From assembly GCA_020833245.1 (NCBI GenBank), contig JAJHQQ010000006.1, positions 1 through 39,082 of the forward strand: a DNA stretch of 39,082 nt, read 5' to 3'. This document shows, in pieces, positions 8,891 through 16,698 of the stretch (positions within the stretch are counted from its first letter, which is position 1; each line of letters begins with the position of its first letter). The position numbers were made by a program, and so were the translations under genes. A model generated the notes under the pieces. That model was not told where the DNA came from and ran no database searches. It worked only from the letters and a program-made list of their open reading frames with translations. This stretch comes from Desulfurococcaceae archaeon (GTDB lineage Archaea; Thermoproteota; Thermoprotei_A; Sulfolobales; Desulfurococcaceae).

Positions 8891-9079
8891 TTAGACAACT
8901 CGCACTCTATTAACTTTTTTGTTTTGCCAACTATAGCGTCTAATTCTCTTACTTCTACCAAATCCGCAGGCTGCGCAGTACCCCTTTGCGACATTAAAGC
9001 TGTGTCTCCCGCACCTTCGGCACCTAATGTGGCTCTTACTCCTGCCGTGCTTGCCGAAGCTAGTAGTCCCCTTAACCAT
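8891..9079 (-). CDS. rpl37e: Ribosomal protein L37e (eL37)
   Basis: The 62-residue basic protein [20 protein letters not shown] continues into a CxxC...CxxC zinc finger ([10 protein letters not shown] and CAACGFGRS), the hallmark of eL37. It binds 23S rRNA in the large subunit. The ATG at 9079 has GGTGAAAATCC directly upstream. It is 10 nt downstream of lsm, and this lsm-L37e pair is a common archaeal arrangement. Confidence 0.96.
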   Translation of the reverse strand: MVKGTTSFGKHGRSKSHIRCRRCGRHSFNVAKGYCAACGFGRSKRIRRYSWQNKKVNRVRVV

Positions 9080-9089
9080 GGATTTTCAC

Positions 9090-9320
9090 CTAGCTAGTCG
9101 ACGTTGGCGATACCAGGATTATCGTGTCTCCGCGTATTATTACCACGCCGAGCTTTCTAGTCGAGCCGTCTCTCATTAACTCCTCTGCCTCCTCTAAGAC
9201 CACGTTTAAGTGCTGATCAAAACTCTTCAACTTACCTCTTATCATTACGCCCTCTTTAGTCTTAATTAAGACACTATTACCCAAGTTCTCCTCGAGTATT
9301 TTGTGAGCTGTCTCGCTCAC
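9090..9320 (-). CDS. lsm: Sm-like RNA-binding protein (archaeal LSm/SmAP)
   Basis: 76 residues holding both Sm motifs: Sm1 with GVMIRGKLKSFDQHLNVVLEE (residues about 24-44) and Sm2 with VVIIRGDTIILVSP (about 59-72). The RGD triad of Sm2 and the DQHLN of Sm1 form the uridine-binding pocket in the ring-shaped homo-oligomers. The start is GTG 9320. Upstream there is AGGGTG but no very clear TATA box. Confidence 0.95.
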   Translation of the reverse strand: MSETAHKILEENLGNSVLIKTKEGVMIRGKLKSFDQHLNVVLEEAEELMRDGSTRKLGVVIIRGDTIILVSPTSTS

Positions 9321-9400
9321 GCAGACACACCCTAAGCTACTTCTCGTACACCCACTTATCAGCGTCTAGGTGCCTGGTTGAAATAGTAGCTCTTCGTAGG

Positions 9401-9408
9401 TTTATAAG
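9401..9408 (+). promoter_or_regulatory. TATA box of the FKBP gene
   Basis: TTTATAAG about 53 nt before the FKBP start codon predicts a transcript start near 9431 and a short leader carrying GGTGT before the ATG. Confidence 0.55.
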
Positions 9409-9460
9409 CTTAGATTACAGTGGAGTTAGAAGTGGAACTATACACTAATGGGTGTAATTC

Positions 9461-10162
9461 ATGGCTTTTAGTAAGGGAGACTTCGTACTAGTAGAGTACA
9501 CAGTGAGAGTAAAAGAAACAGGAGCTCTAATAGACACAACTAACGCCGAGCTCGCAAAGCAGGAGAACGCCTATGATGCCAGTAAACTATACGGTCCAAC
9601 ACTAATAGTTCTCGGCAAGAACTGGATTAACAGTGTTGTAGAAGAGTGGATTTTAAATGCAAGTGAGAACTCGGAGGGAGAAATCGAGGTCCCACCCAGC
9701 AAGGCCTTCGGCGAGAGAGACCCTAGTAAGGTAAAAGTCTATAGTCTACGTGAACTACAGAGAAGAGGCTACATACCGAGCGTCGGAGACGTTGTAGAGC
9801 TAAATGGCGCTAGAGGCATTGTCAAGCAAATAAGCGGGGGCCGCGTTACTATCGACTTCAACCACCCGCTCGCAGGCAAGACACTAGTATATAGAGTTAA
9901 AGTAGTGAGGAAACTGGAGACCTTGGAGGAGAAGATTAGAGCACTCGCCTCACGACACCTCGGAATACCACAAGAAGACATCACTTTGAACTACGACTCT
10001 AATGAAAAGAAGCTAATACTGAGTATTCCGGGTAGGTACATTTCACGTGAAAACATAAACTACGCTAAACTAGCTCTAGCAGCGGATCTCTTCACGATGC
10101 TTAAAAACGAAGTACAAGTTCTAGTTTTCAGCGAGGTACTTAAGCCAACTACTAGTACGTAG
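9461..10162 (+). CDS. FKBP-type peptidyl-prolyl cis-trans isomerase (SlyD-like chaperone)
   Basis: 233 residues. The FKBP half begins MAFSKGDFVLVEYTVRVKET and includes the IF insert and the return strand (PSKAFGERDPSKV, then DFNHPLAGKTLVYRVKVV, residues about 128-145), as in archaeal long-type FKBPs. A C-terminal domain of about 80 residues (EEKIRALASRHLGIPQEDI onward) follows, as in the 26-30 kDa archaeal subfamily. It probably acts in the cytosol as a folding helper. ATG 9461 is preceded by GGTGTAATTC. It is convergent with egsA. Confidence 0.9.
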   Translation: MAFSKGDFVLVEYTVRVKETGALIDTTNAELAKQENAYDASKLYGPTLIVLGKNWINSVVEEWILNASENSEGEIEVPPSKAFGERDPSKVKVYSLRELQRRGYIPSVGDVVELNGARGIVKQISGGRVTIDFNHPLAGKTLVYRVKVVRKLETLEEKIRALASRHLGIPQEDITLNYDSNEKKLILSIPGRYISRENINYAKLALAADLFTMLKNEVQVLVFSEVLKPTTST

Positions 10163-10170
10163 TCAGCTCT

Positions 10171-10195
10171 AAACACTACTTTCCAAGGAGTGTTT
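10171..10195. terminator. Hairpin between convergent FKBP and egsA genes
   Basis: AAACACT (10171-10177) and AGTGTTT (10189-10195) form a perfect 7-bp stem around an 11-nt loop, followed by T-rich sequence on the plus strand. It may terminate both genes. Its function is inferred from position. Confidence 0.4.
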
Positions 10196-10216
10196 TCTCG
10201 CTTCTAGCTCATGTAA

Positions 10217-11278
10217 CTAGTCTATTACACCAGTCTCCTTGAGGGCTTTAATAGCCGCTTCTCTACTTAGCCCACTCTCACTCAGAATAGTGTACCTCTC
10301 AGGCCTAATAGTGTGGGCTATTGTGAGAGCTTTTACCAGCTCCTCGCCTGTAACACCGAGTTCTCGGGCTTTAGTCGGCAAGCCTATTTTCTCCATGACG
10401 CTCCTAATTCTCCTCCACAGCGGGTCCCCGTAGATGTAAAGCATTATCACCGTGCCCAGCGCCACTGCCTCTCCGTGAAGCGCTTTTCCCGGAGCTACGA
10501 TTTCGAGAGCATGACTAAATAAGTGCTCGCTTCCACTAGCGGGTCTACTAGACCCCGCTATGCACATTGAAACCCCGCTACTTACAAGGGCCTCTACAAG
10601 TATCCGCACTCCTTCAGGTGATCCACCGGCAATTATCTCATGGTATTTTAACACGTGCTTGGCACTCAAAAGTGCGAGTTGCGCAGCGTATTCTCCATAG
10701 TACTCTCCCTTTAATCTGTGTGCTAGTCTCCAGTCTCTCACCGAGACAAACTTGCCGAGGAGATCTCCCATACCAGATAATATGAGCTTCCGTGGAGCCT
10801 TTGAAATTATGTCTACGTCTGCTATAATAGCGTGAGGCGTCACAGTGGGGATGCTGTAGGGCTTTGAAGCCCCCTTTAAGCTAGCAAAGGGGCTTGCAAT
10901 GCCATCATGGCTTGGCGCCAAGGGGACACTTATAACTGGTACTCCTAGTTTATGGCCAACGTATTTTGCTACGTCTATAGCCTTCCCGCCCCCTACACCT
11001 ATGACTACTTTTACGGCTTCGCTCTTAGCTCTCTCTACAATGCCCTCGGCCTCGGCAAGAGTAGGGGTTCTCGCCATGATCACCATGGGTCTACTACAAT
11101 TGCTCACAATGTTCTCTACGAGTTCTCCACCTACCTTATAGGTACTCTCACCCGTTACTATACCAATAACTCCGCTTTCACACCCAGCAATTTCCTCTAC
11201 TACGTCTCTCACTCTCCTAATAGCACCACTGCCCACAATGACCTTCTTCGGTAGCTCAATACTGTGAATACTCAGCAC
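10217..11278 (-). CDS. egsA: sn-glycerol-1-phosphate dehydrogenase
   Basis: This enzyme makes the G1P backbone of archaeal ether lipids from dihydroxyacetone phosphate and NAD(P)H. The family signature is clear: IGVGGGKAIDVAKYVGHKLG (nucleotide-binding loop), VPLAPSHDGIASP (the conserved Asp is a zinc ligand), and the downstream zinc-ligand histidines in SGSEHLFSHALE and GKALHGEAVALG. I place the start at GTG 11278 (353 residues, the family length): AGGGG sits 7 nt upstream, whereas the longer frame to 11362 would run into the divergent proteasome gene and add an unconserved stretch. It is convergent with FKBP. Confidence 0.94.
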   Translation of the reverse strand: MLSIHSIELPKKVIVGSGAIRRVRDVVEEIAGCESGVIGIVTGESTYKVGGELVENIVSNCSRPMVIMARTPTLAEAEGIVERAKSEAVKVVIGVGGGKAIDVAKYVGHKLGVPVISVPLAPSHDGIASPFASLKGASKPYSIPTVTPHAIIADVDIISKAPRKLILSGMGDLLGKFVSVRDWRLAHRLKGEYYGEYAAQLALLSAKHVLKYHEIIAGGSPEGVRILVEALVSSGVSMCIAGSSRPASGSEHLFSHALEIVAPGKALHGEAVALGTVIMLYIYGDPLWRRIRSVMEKIGLPTKARELGVTGEELVKALTIAHTIRPERYTILSESGLSREAAIKALKETGVID

Positions 11279-11356
11279 TGTAAAGCCCCTTAAGCTTAAA
11301 TAGAGCTTTGAGGTGTCTAAAAAAGACGTAGAGGGGTCGCAGAGAGGTAACTTAGA

Positions 11357-11971
11357 ATGCACGAGCTCGCGTCGAAGACGACTACAGTGGGTCTTGTTGT
11401 GGGGAATTACACAGTACTAGCAGCCGATAAAAGGGCTACTGCTGGTACTACTGTCTACCACAAGGCTACTAGAAAAATACACAGAATAAGTGATCACTCG
11501 GCCATGACCATATCCGGCCTAGTAGCAGACGCGCAGTTCTTAGTTGAGAACGCCAGGTTTATAGCGAGGAGGTACGAATTACTGGTGAAAAAGCCCATTG
11601 AAACCCGTAGTTTAGCTGAGTACTTATCTCTCCTACTATCAATATACCTCAGAGCTTACCCATTTCTCGTACAGCTACTACTTGGAGGATGCGACTCTAA
11701 TGGACCAGCCCTATACTACATTGACCTGTACGGAACCCTTACACGTGAAAAATACATGGCTACTGGAAGCGGCTCGCCCGTCGCCTTTGGTGTACTAGAA
11801 TCTCACTACAGTGATACTATGACGCTTGAAGAGGCGAAAAAACTCGCTGTAAAGGCTGTTCTAAGCGCGATCTCTAGAGACGGGTTTAGCGGAGAGGGCA
11901 TCGATGTCGTTGTAATTAGTAGAGACGGAGTGAGAGAAGAGACCTTTTCACTGAGGAGGACACTACAATAG
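11357..11971 (+). CDS. psmB: 20S proteasome beta subunit, catalytically active type
   Basis: 204 residues. A short propeptide (MHELASK) precedes TTTVG, so autocleavage would expose the N-terminal nucleophile Thr1. Counting from it, Asp17 (LAADKRA) and Lys33 (ATRKIHRI) are in place, as is the ATGSGSPVAFG stretch and RDGFSGEGIDV near the C-terminus. It forms the inner beta ring of the 20S core. ATG follows GAGAGGT. It is divergent from egsA. A second beta gene at 16.7 kb lacks Thr1, so this one should supply the proteolytic sites. Confidence 0.95.
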   Translation: MHELASKTTTVGLVVGNYTVLAADKRATAGTTVYHKATRKIHRISDHSAMTISGLVADAQFLVENARFIARRYELLVKKPIETRSLAEYLSLLLSIYLRAYPFLVQLLLGGCDSNGPALYYIDLYGTLTREKYMATGSGSPVAFGVLESHYSDTMTLEEAKKLAVKAVLSAISRDGFSGEGIDVVVISRDGVREETFSLRRTLQ

Positions 11972-12020
11972 TACAGAGTGCTCTTAATCGTGAAAGGATC
12001 ATCTGACAAGGTAGCTTAAA

Positions 12021-12029
12021 TTTAAAAGC
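12021..12029 (+). promoter_or_regulatory. TATA box upstream of fttA
   Basis: TTTAAAAGC within an AT-rich stretch predicts a transcript start near 12050 and a leader of about 55-60 nt. Confidence 0.5.
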
Positions 12030-12050
12030 CCATTATTAGAGTTAAATCTA

Positions 12051-12081
12051 GGTTTAGAGAGTAAACACGAGCTCCTAAACC
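12051..12081 (+). promoter_or_regulatory. Leader hairpin upstream of fttA
   Basis: GGTTTAG (12051-12057) pairs with CTAAACC (12075-12081). After a bulged A, GAG (12059-12061) pairs with CTC (12072-12074). That gives 10 bp closing a 10-nt loop. It falls exactly where the fttA 5' leader should be if the TATA box at 12021 is used. A regulatory role is inference. Confidence 0.35.
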
Positions 12082-12107
12082 AAACTAGTTAATTTAAGGG
12101 GCTAAAT

Positions 12108-14045
12108 GTGGAGGCTGGAAGACTCCAACTAGATAGGAATAAACTGGCTTTATTAAAGAGCATTATAGAGGAAATACCAGCGGAGCTTGAACTAGCTAGT
12201 ATCGAGTTCGAGGGGCCATTTATAACAATATACGTTAAGAACAGGAGGGCCCTTGCAGAATACCAGACACTAGCTCAGAATATAGCTAAAAAAGTGAGAA
12301 AACGCATTGTTATCAGAGTAACCAGTGATTCTAGGCTCAACCCGGCTGAGGCTAAGTCGAAGATACTAGAGCTCACTCCGAGAGAGGCTGGTTTAGACCC
12401 GGGTAGTATGTTCTTCGACGAGTTTCTCGGAGAGGTCTGGGTTAAGGCTCTAAAACCGGGTTACCTTGGAGGCAAAGTTAGAGCCGCCGTGCTCGCTGAG
12501 ACGGGCTGGAGGCTAGTAGCTCAGAGAATTTCACCGCTAGAGTCGAAAACTCTGAGGGAATTAACTGGTCTCACTTTAAAGCAGGCTCCATATAGACTAG
12601 AGTTTCTCAGAAAGCTGGGAGAGCGAATACACAGAGATGTTGTTGTGAAAAACAACTACGTTAGAATAACAGCTCTCGGAGGATTTAAAGAAGTGGGGAG
12701 ATCATCTATTCTAGTAGAGACTAGGGAGAGCAAGGTTCTCCTAGACTTTGGAGTAAACATTGGAGCTCTAGGAGACCCCAGTAAAGCCTATCCAATAGTA
12801 GACGTGGACTCTCTTAGGGTAGACGAGCTAGACGCCGTGATCGTAACGCACGCTCACCTAGACCACGCCGGGCTAGTGCCATTACTCTACAAGTACGGTT
12901 ACCGAGGACCACTCTACGTTACTGAGCCCACGCGGGAGTTAATGGCAATAATGATCAGGGATCTCATAGACGTCGCGAGGAGATCTAGCAGGTACCTCCC
13001 ATTTAGTGAAAAAGACCTGGCAACCGCGCTAGTACACACAATTCCCATTAGCTACGATGAGGTTACAGACGTAGCTCCAGACATGAAGCTCACAATGTAC
13101 AATGCCGGCCACATTCTCGGCTCAGCAATAGTGCACCTACACGTGGGCCCTGGACTCTACAATATAGTTTACACTGGCGACTTCAAGTACGCTGACTCGA
13201 GGCTTCTGGGTAAATCGCACACAGTGTTCCCTAGAGTAGAAGCCCTCATTATGGAGGGTACTTATGGCTCTACACTACAAGAGGACCGGTTAAAGGCTGA
13301 GCAGAGGCTTATTGAAATTGCCGGCAGAGTAGCTGAGAGAAAGGGAGTAATGCTAATACCGGTCTTCTCTGTGGGTAGGGGTCAAGAAATACTACTAGTC
13401 TTAAACGACGCGATGAGAGAGAAGAAAATACCGGAAATACCCATATACGTTGAGGGCCTCGTTAACGAGGTCACAGCCGTCCACTTACAGTACCCAGAGT
13501 ATTTGAATAAGCGCGTAAGAGACCTCATACTTGAAGGAGAAAACCCGTTTGTGACGGAGAACGTGAAGCTAATAGAGGGAGACGCTGCTAGACCAGACAT
13601 AGTCGAGGATAAGCCCTGTATAATAATAGCCACAAATGGAATGCTCAACGGAGGGCCAGCTGTAGACTACTTTAGACTAATAGCGAGCGACCCGAATAGC
13701 GCACTTGTATTTGTTGGCTACCAGTCAGAGGGGACTCTCGGCAGGAGGATAAAAGACGGTGCTCGCGAAGTCTCAGTAGTTATTGAGGGTAAAGTCGAGG
13801 TGTTAAACGTGAAGCTAGAAGTCCACAGCATTGACGGGTTTAGTGGACACAGTGATCAGAGAGAGCTCATATCCTACGTTAAGAGCATTAACCCTAAGCC
13901 AAAGAGAATTATACTAAACCACGGAGAGTCAAGCGCTCTACAAGCACTATACACTCTACTTAAAACCTCCAAGGAGATTAGGCAGTTTGCGAGTAGTATT
14001 CACGTCCCCTCAAACCTAGACTCAATAAACTTGACGTCTCAGTGA
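12108..14045 (+). CDS. fttA: FttA / aCPSF1, beta-CASP ribonuclease and transcription termination factor
   Basis: 645 residues in the order expected for aCPSF1. Two KH-like domains (about 1-150) are followed by a metallo-beta-lactamase core with VTHAHLDHAG (zinc ligands, residue about 247), YTGDFKY and MEGTYGS. The beta-CASP insert (GVMLIPVFSVGRGQEIL, FVGYQSEGTLGRR) comes next, and the final HSIDGFSGHSDQREL and ILNHGE motifs close the active site. In Archaea it cleaves nascent RNA behind RNA polymerase at U-rich sites to terminate transcription. The start is GTG 12108, with AAGGGG 6-7 nt upstream. There are about 136 nt to the preceding psmB, with its own promoter. Confidence 0.96.
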   Translation: MEAGRLQLDRNKLALLKSIIEEIPAELELASIEFEGPFITIYVKNRRALAEYQTLAQNIAKKVRKRIVIRVTSDSRLNPAEAKSKILELTPREAGLDPGSMFFDEFLGEVWVKALKPGYLGGKVRAAVLAETGWRLVAQRISPLESKTLRELTGLTLKQAPYRLEFLRKLGERIHRDVVVKNNYVRITALGGFKEVGRSSILVETRESKVLLDFGVNIGALGDPSKAYPIVDVDSLRVDELDAVIVTHAHLDHAGLVPLLYKYGYRGPLYVTEPTRELMAIMIRDLIDVARRSSRYLPFSEKDLATALVHTIPISYDEVTDVAPDMKLTMYNAGHILGSAIVHLHVGPGLYNIVYTGDFKYADSRLLGKSHTVFPRVEALIMEGTYGSTLQEDRLKAEQRLIEIAGRVAERKGVMLIPVFSVGRGQEILLVLNDAMREKKIPEIPIYVEGLVNEVTAVHLQYPEYLNKRVRDLILEGENPFVTENVKLIEGDAARPDIVEDKPCIIIATNGMLNGGPAVDYFRLIASDPNSALVFVGYQSEGTLGRRIKDGAREVSVVIEGKVEVLNVKLEVHSIDGFSGHSDQRELISYVKSINPKPKRIILNHGESSALQALYTLLKTSKEIRQFASSIHVPSNLDSINLTSQ

Positions 14046-14095
14046 GCTAAGACTAAATAATAAAACAGTAGCGATTAGTCTAAGTGGTGGTTTAC

Positions 14096-14629
14096 TTGAG
14101 GAGAGTGCTTTTCCCCGGGAGATTTCAGCCTTTTCATAATGGTCACTACGAGGCGCTAATCCAGCTTATCAACGAGTACGATGAAGTTGTAATAGCCGTG
14201 GGGAGCGCTCAAGATGGCTTTACTTGTAAAAACCCTTTTACAGGCGGCGAGAGAATGGAAATGATCGATTATTTGCTGCGCAGTAGAGGAGTCCGCGATA
14301 GAGCGTGGATTATTCCTGCACCGGACATACACATGCCCCCAGCCTGGGCAACCTTCTTGCTGTCAATAGCACCTAGAGTAGAAGCGGTGGCTTCGGGTAA
14401 TCCGCAGGTCTTGTATCTCTACGAGTGGCTTGGATTTAAAACTAAGAGGATAAAGCTTGTAGAGCCGGAGAAGTACCATGGCTCTAGAATAAGAGAGCTA
14501 ATTGTACAGGGTAGAGATGAGTGGAGAGACCTCCTGCCGCGAGAAGTAGTCGAGTTTATTGATAGTATACGCGGAGTTGAGAGAATAAGGAGGCTGTGTC
14601 TAGATGAGCATAGTGGAAATAGATGGTAG
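14096..14629 (+). CDS. nadM: Nicotinamide-nucleotide adenylyltransferase (archaeal type)
   Basis: It makes NAD from NMN and ATP. The nucleotidylyltransferase motif GRFQPFHNGH begins a few residues after the start, with SAQDGFTCKNPFTGGERMEM for substrate binding and KYHGSRIRELI as the ISSTxIR-type motif. I prefer TTG 14096 (177 residues). It is preceded by GGTGG at a 5-nt spacing and places the motif as close to the N-terminus as in homologues. The GTG at 14084 would overlap that ribosome-binding site. TAAATAATAA near 14053 is a likely TATA box. The 3' end overlaps rtcA by 26 nt, indicating co-transcription. Confidence 0.92.
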   Translation: MRRVLFPGRFQPFHNGHYEALIQLINEYDEVVIAVGSAQDGFTCKNPFTGGERMEMIDYLLRSRGVRDRAWIIPAPDIHMPPAWATFLLSIAPRVEAVASGNPQVLYLYEWLGFKTKRIKLVEPEKYHGSRIRELIVQGRDEWRDLLPREVVEFIDSIRGVERIRRLCLDEHSGNRW

Positions 14630-15677
14630 TTTCGGCGAGGGAGGCGGCCAAATACTGAGATACGCACTGGCATTCTCAGCACTGACACTTAAACCACTGA
14701 GAATATACAACATCAGGGCTAAGCGCGACAACCCAGGGTTAAGGCCGCAGCACCTCACCGCAGTGAGGGCTATTGCCAGCATTACGAGTGGAGAAGTAGA
14801 AAACGCGCAAGTGGGTAGTACTTCTCTAGTTTTTAAACCCCGTAAGAGGCTCTGCGGCGAGTTCAACTTCGATATTGGAACAGCCGGCAGTATTTCCCTC
14901 GTTATTCAAGCAATACTACCAGTTCTACTACACGCCGAGTGCGAGTCTAGAGTAACACTACGTGGAGGAACTAACGTCCCGTGGAGTCCACCAGTAGACT
15001 ACATGGTTCACGTCTTTAAACACAACTTGAAGCTGTTCGGCGTAGACATAGACATCGAGCTAAAGAGGCGGGGACACTACCCGCGTGGCGGGGGAGTAGT
15101 AGAGCTCGCTGCAAAGCCGTTAAATCAGCCTCTCAGACCAGTAAACATTATTAGTCGCGGTAAACCGCTCTCACTCCGCATTATAAGCCACGCTGTTAAG
15201 CTCCCACACCACGTCGCTAAGAGGCAGGCTGACTCCGCTCTTAGACTACTACGCAACGTGCTGAGTACTGAGTACAGTGTTGAATTAGAGACTTACCCAC
15301 CCGAGAAAGACCCGCACTTAGGCCCGGGTAGCGGTATACTCGTGTACATTGACACTAGTAGTGGAACAAGGCTGGGAGGAGACTCGGTGGGCGAGAAGGG
15401 AAAACCAGCTGAAGTCGTGGGTGAAGAGGCTGCTCGCGTGTTAATAGAGGACTACGAGACGGGTATGGCCTTTGACAGGTACATGGCCGACATGCTCGTA
15501 CCCTACATGTTCCTCGCCCGGGGAACTAGTACTGCCGGTGTCGCCAAAGTAACACTCCACGCAGTAACCGCGATCGAGGTAGCTAAGTCCTTTATTTCAA
15601 ACGCAAATGTCACTATTCAGGGAGAGCTAGACAAGCCCGGAGTAATAACTGTGACGAGTGAAGGTGTCTTTTCATAA
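14604..15677 (+). CDS. rtcA: RNA 3'-terminal phosphate cyclase
   Basis: 357 residues, family length. It turns RNA 3'-phosphates into 2',3'-cyclic phosphates using ATP through a covalent AMP-histidine. Signatures are IDGSFGEGGGQILRYALAFS at the N-terminus, RGGTNVPWSPPVDYM, HYPRGGGVVEL, and near the C-terminus the nucleotide-binding HAVTAIEVAKSF with the candidate adenylated His. ATG 14604 lies inside the end of nadM and has GGAGG 10 nt upstream. It is convergent with a small minus-strand frame. Confidence 0.95.
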   Translation: MSIVEIDGSFGEGGGQILRYALAFSALTLKPLRIYNIRAKRDNPGLRPQHLTAVRAIASITSGEVENAQVGSTSLVFKPRKRLCGEFNFDIGTAGSISLVIQAILPVLLHAECESRVTLRGGTNVPWSPPVDYMVHVFKHNLKLFGVDIDIELKRRGHYPRGGGVVELAAKPLNQPLRPVNIISRGKPLSLRIISHAVKLPHHVAKRQADSALRLLRNVLSTEYSVELETYPPEKDPHLGPGSGILVYIDTSSGTRLGGDSVGEKGKPAEVVGEEAARVLIEDYETGMAFDRYMADMLVPYMFLARGTSTAGVAKVTLHAVTAIEVAKSFISNANVTIQGELDKPGVITVTSEGVFS

Positions 15678-15909
15678 AGCACTCTGTGAGCGAGAAGTAG
15701 ACGTTAAACCGCTCTCTAGGAGTGTAGTAGAGGTTCTCGGCACTTACAGCCGTGTAAGTGCAGTTTACTTTTCTCTTAAGTAGACTAGTAAAGTCTTCTC
15801 CCACTTGTAGCTTCAGCTTCTTCAATCCCCTGTTAACAGTGTCGTAGAGTTCACTGTAGCTCTTAATGTGTGTGGTTTTCGAGTTCACGAGTACACATCT
15901 GTGCTCCAT
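15613..15909 (-). CDS. Hypothetical small protein downstream of the TFB-like gene
   Basis: A 98-codon frame starts at ATG 15909, 24 nt after the stop of the TFB-like gene. It fills the gap to rtcA and overlaps the convergent rtcA end by 65 nt. I recognise no family; the N-terminal 75 residues (up to FNVYFSLTEC) look like a plausible globular mix with two Cys. The C-terminal part overlapping rtcA is probably less meaningful. It may be a real small operon partner, or a gene whose true end was shifted by an indel. Confidence 0.4.
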   Translation of the reverse strand: MEHRCVLVNSKTTHIKSYSELYDTVNRGLKKLKLQVGEDFTSLLKRKVNCTYTAVSAENLYYTPRERFNVYFSLTECFMKRHLHSSQLLLRACLALPE

Positions 15910-15932
15910 GCTACTCTAGACTCTCTATTCTC

Positions 15933-16541
15933 CTAGGTGTTTTTAAGCTGAGTAAGAGCGTGTCGAGACTGTATACTCGTAGCAATTAGTCTCAGCCTCC
16001 GGTAGCTAGTTTCACTGACATTGAAAACAGATACTACTTCCTCCTCGCTGGGTATTTTACCCGTCTCTGCGGCTACGGCGACCATGTATGCTAGTGCGTA
16101 TTTACACCTCTCACTCCTAGCTAGGAGAGCTGGGTTTACAGACTCTAGTACTCTGATACCTCTATTCACAACTTCCCAGTAATCGTGTTTCCCTATGCTC
16201 TCTCGCGCTCTCTTAGAGAGCGTTGACGTTATTGTCTTAACAAACCTACCAGTTTTAAACAGCTTATTGTAGTCTACTTCAAGCCAGGGCTTAGAGCCAA
16301 CTCTCTTACACGCAGCTAAGTAGAGTTTTAATAGCCTCTTATACCTCGAAGAGTAGAGCTTTACAGCGCTGTGAGTGCCCCGCTTCTCCGCGCCCGCCTC
16401 TTGATCGCGAGTCGGCACTGCCTCGCATCCTGGAATATCACTCGAAAATATCCTACCCTGTACTACGCCACACTGAGAGCAAACTATTTCCCCGCTCCCA
16501 TAGTCCCAGACAAGTGTGCCACCACAGAACTCGCACTTCAC
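15933..16541 (-). CDS. TFB-like zinc-ribbon protein (divergent TFIIB paralogue)
   Basis: The N-terminus KCEFCGGTLVWDYGSGEIVC is followed by SQCGVVQGR. It is a TFIIB-type zinc ribbon with two CxxC pairs and the expected spacing. The rest (about 150 residues) is divergent. Only the region near residues 155-185 (ALAYMVAVAAETGKIPSEEE and SETSYRRL) resembles the helix-turn-helix of TFB cyclin repeats. At about 202 residues it is shorter than a full TFB (about 300). I choose GTG 16541: AGGGG sits at a good distance and the ribbon then starts the protein, as in TFBs. It could be a specialised initiation factor or a regulator. It is divergent from the second proteasome beta gene. Confidence 0.65.
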   Translation of the reverse strand: MKCEFCGGTLVWDYGSGEIVCSQCGVVQGRIFSSDIPGCEAVPTRDQEAGAEKRGTHSAVKLYSSRYKRLLKLYLAACKRVGSKPWLEVDYNKLFKTGRFVKTITSTLSKRARESIGKHDYWEVVNRGIRVLESVNPALLARSERCKYALAYMVAVAAETGKIPSEEEVVSVFNVSETSYRRLRLIATSIQSRHALTQLKNT

Positions 16542-16650
16542 AGCTACAACCCCTACACGGTTTTTCACTTCTCTCTGATTTATCGTGTGTGTTTTGTTGA
16601 CTAGACTCGGAGAGGTGGGTGAAAGTATTCTCCTCACTACTGTATCTTGG

Positions 16651-16658
16651 TATAAATA
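16651..16658 (+). promoter_or_regulatory. TATA box of the second proteasome beta gene
   Basis: TATAAATA predicts a transcript start near 16680 and a short leader carrying AGGGTG before the TTG start. Confidence 0.6.
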
Positions 16659-16698
16659 CCTCTAGTAATCTTAGAGTTTCTCGTGAAGGGTGAGTCTA

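Noticed and set aside
11279-11362. N-terminal extension of egsA to 11362
   Set aside because: It would overlap the divergent proteasome gene and lacks conservation; GTG 11278 has a ribosome-binding site.
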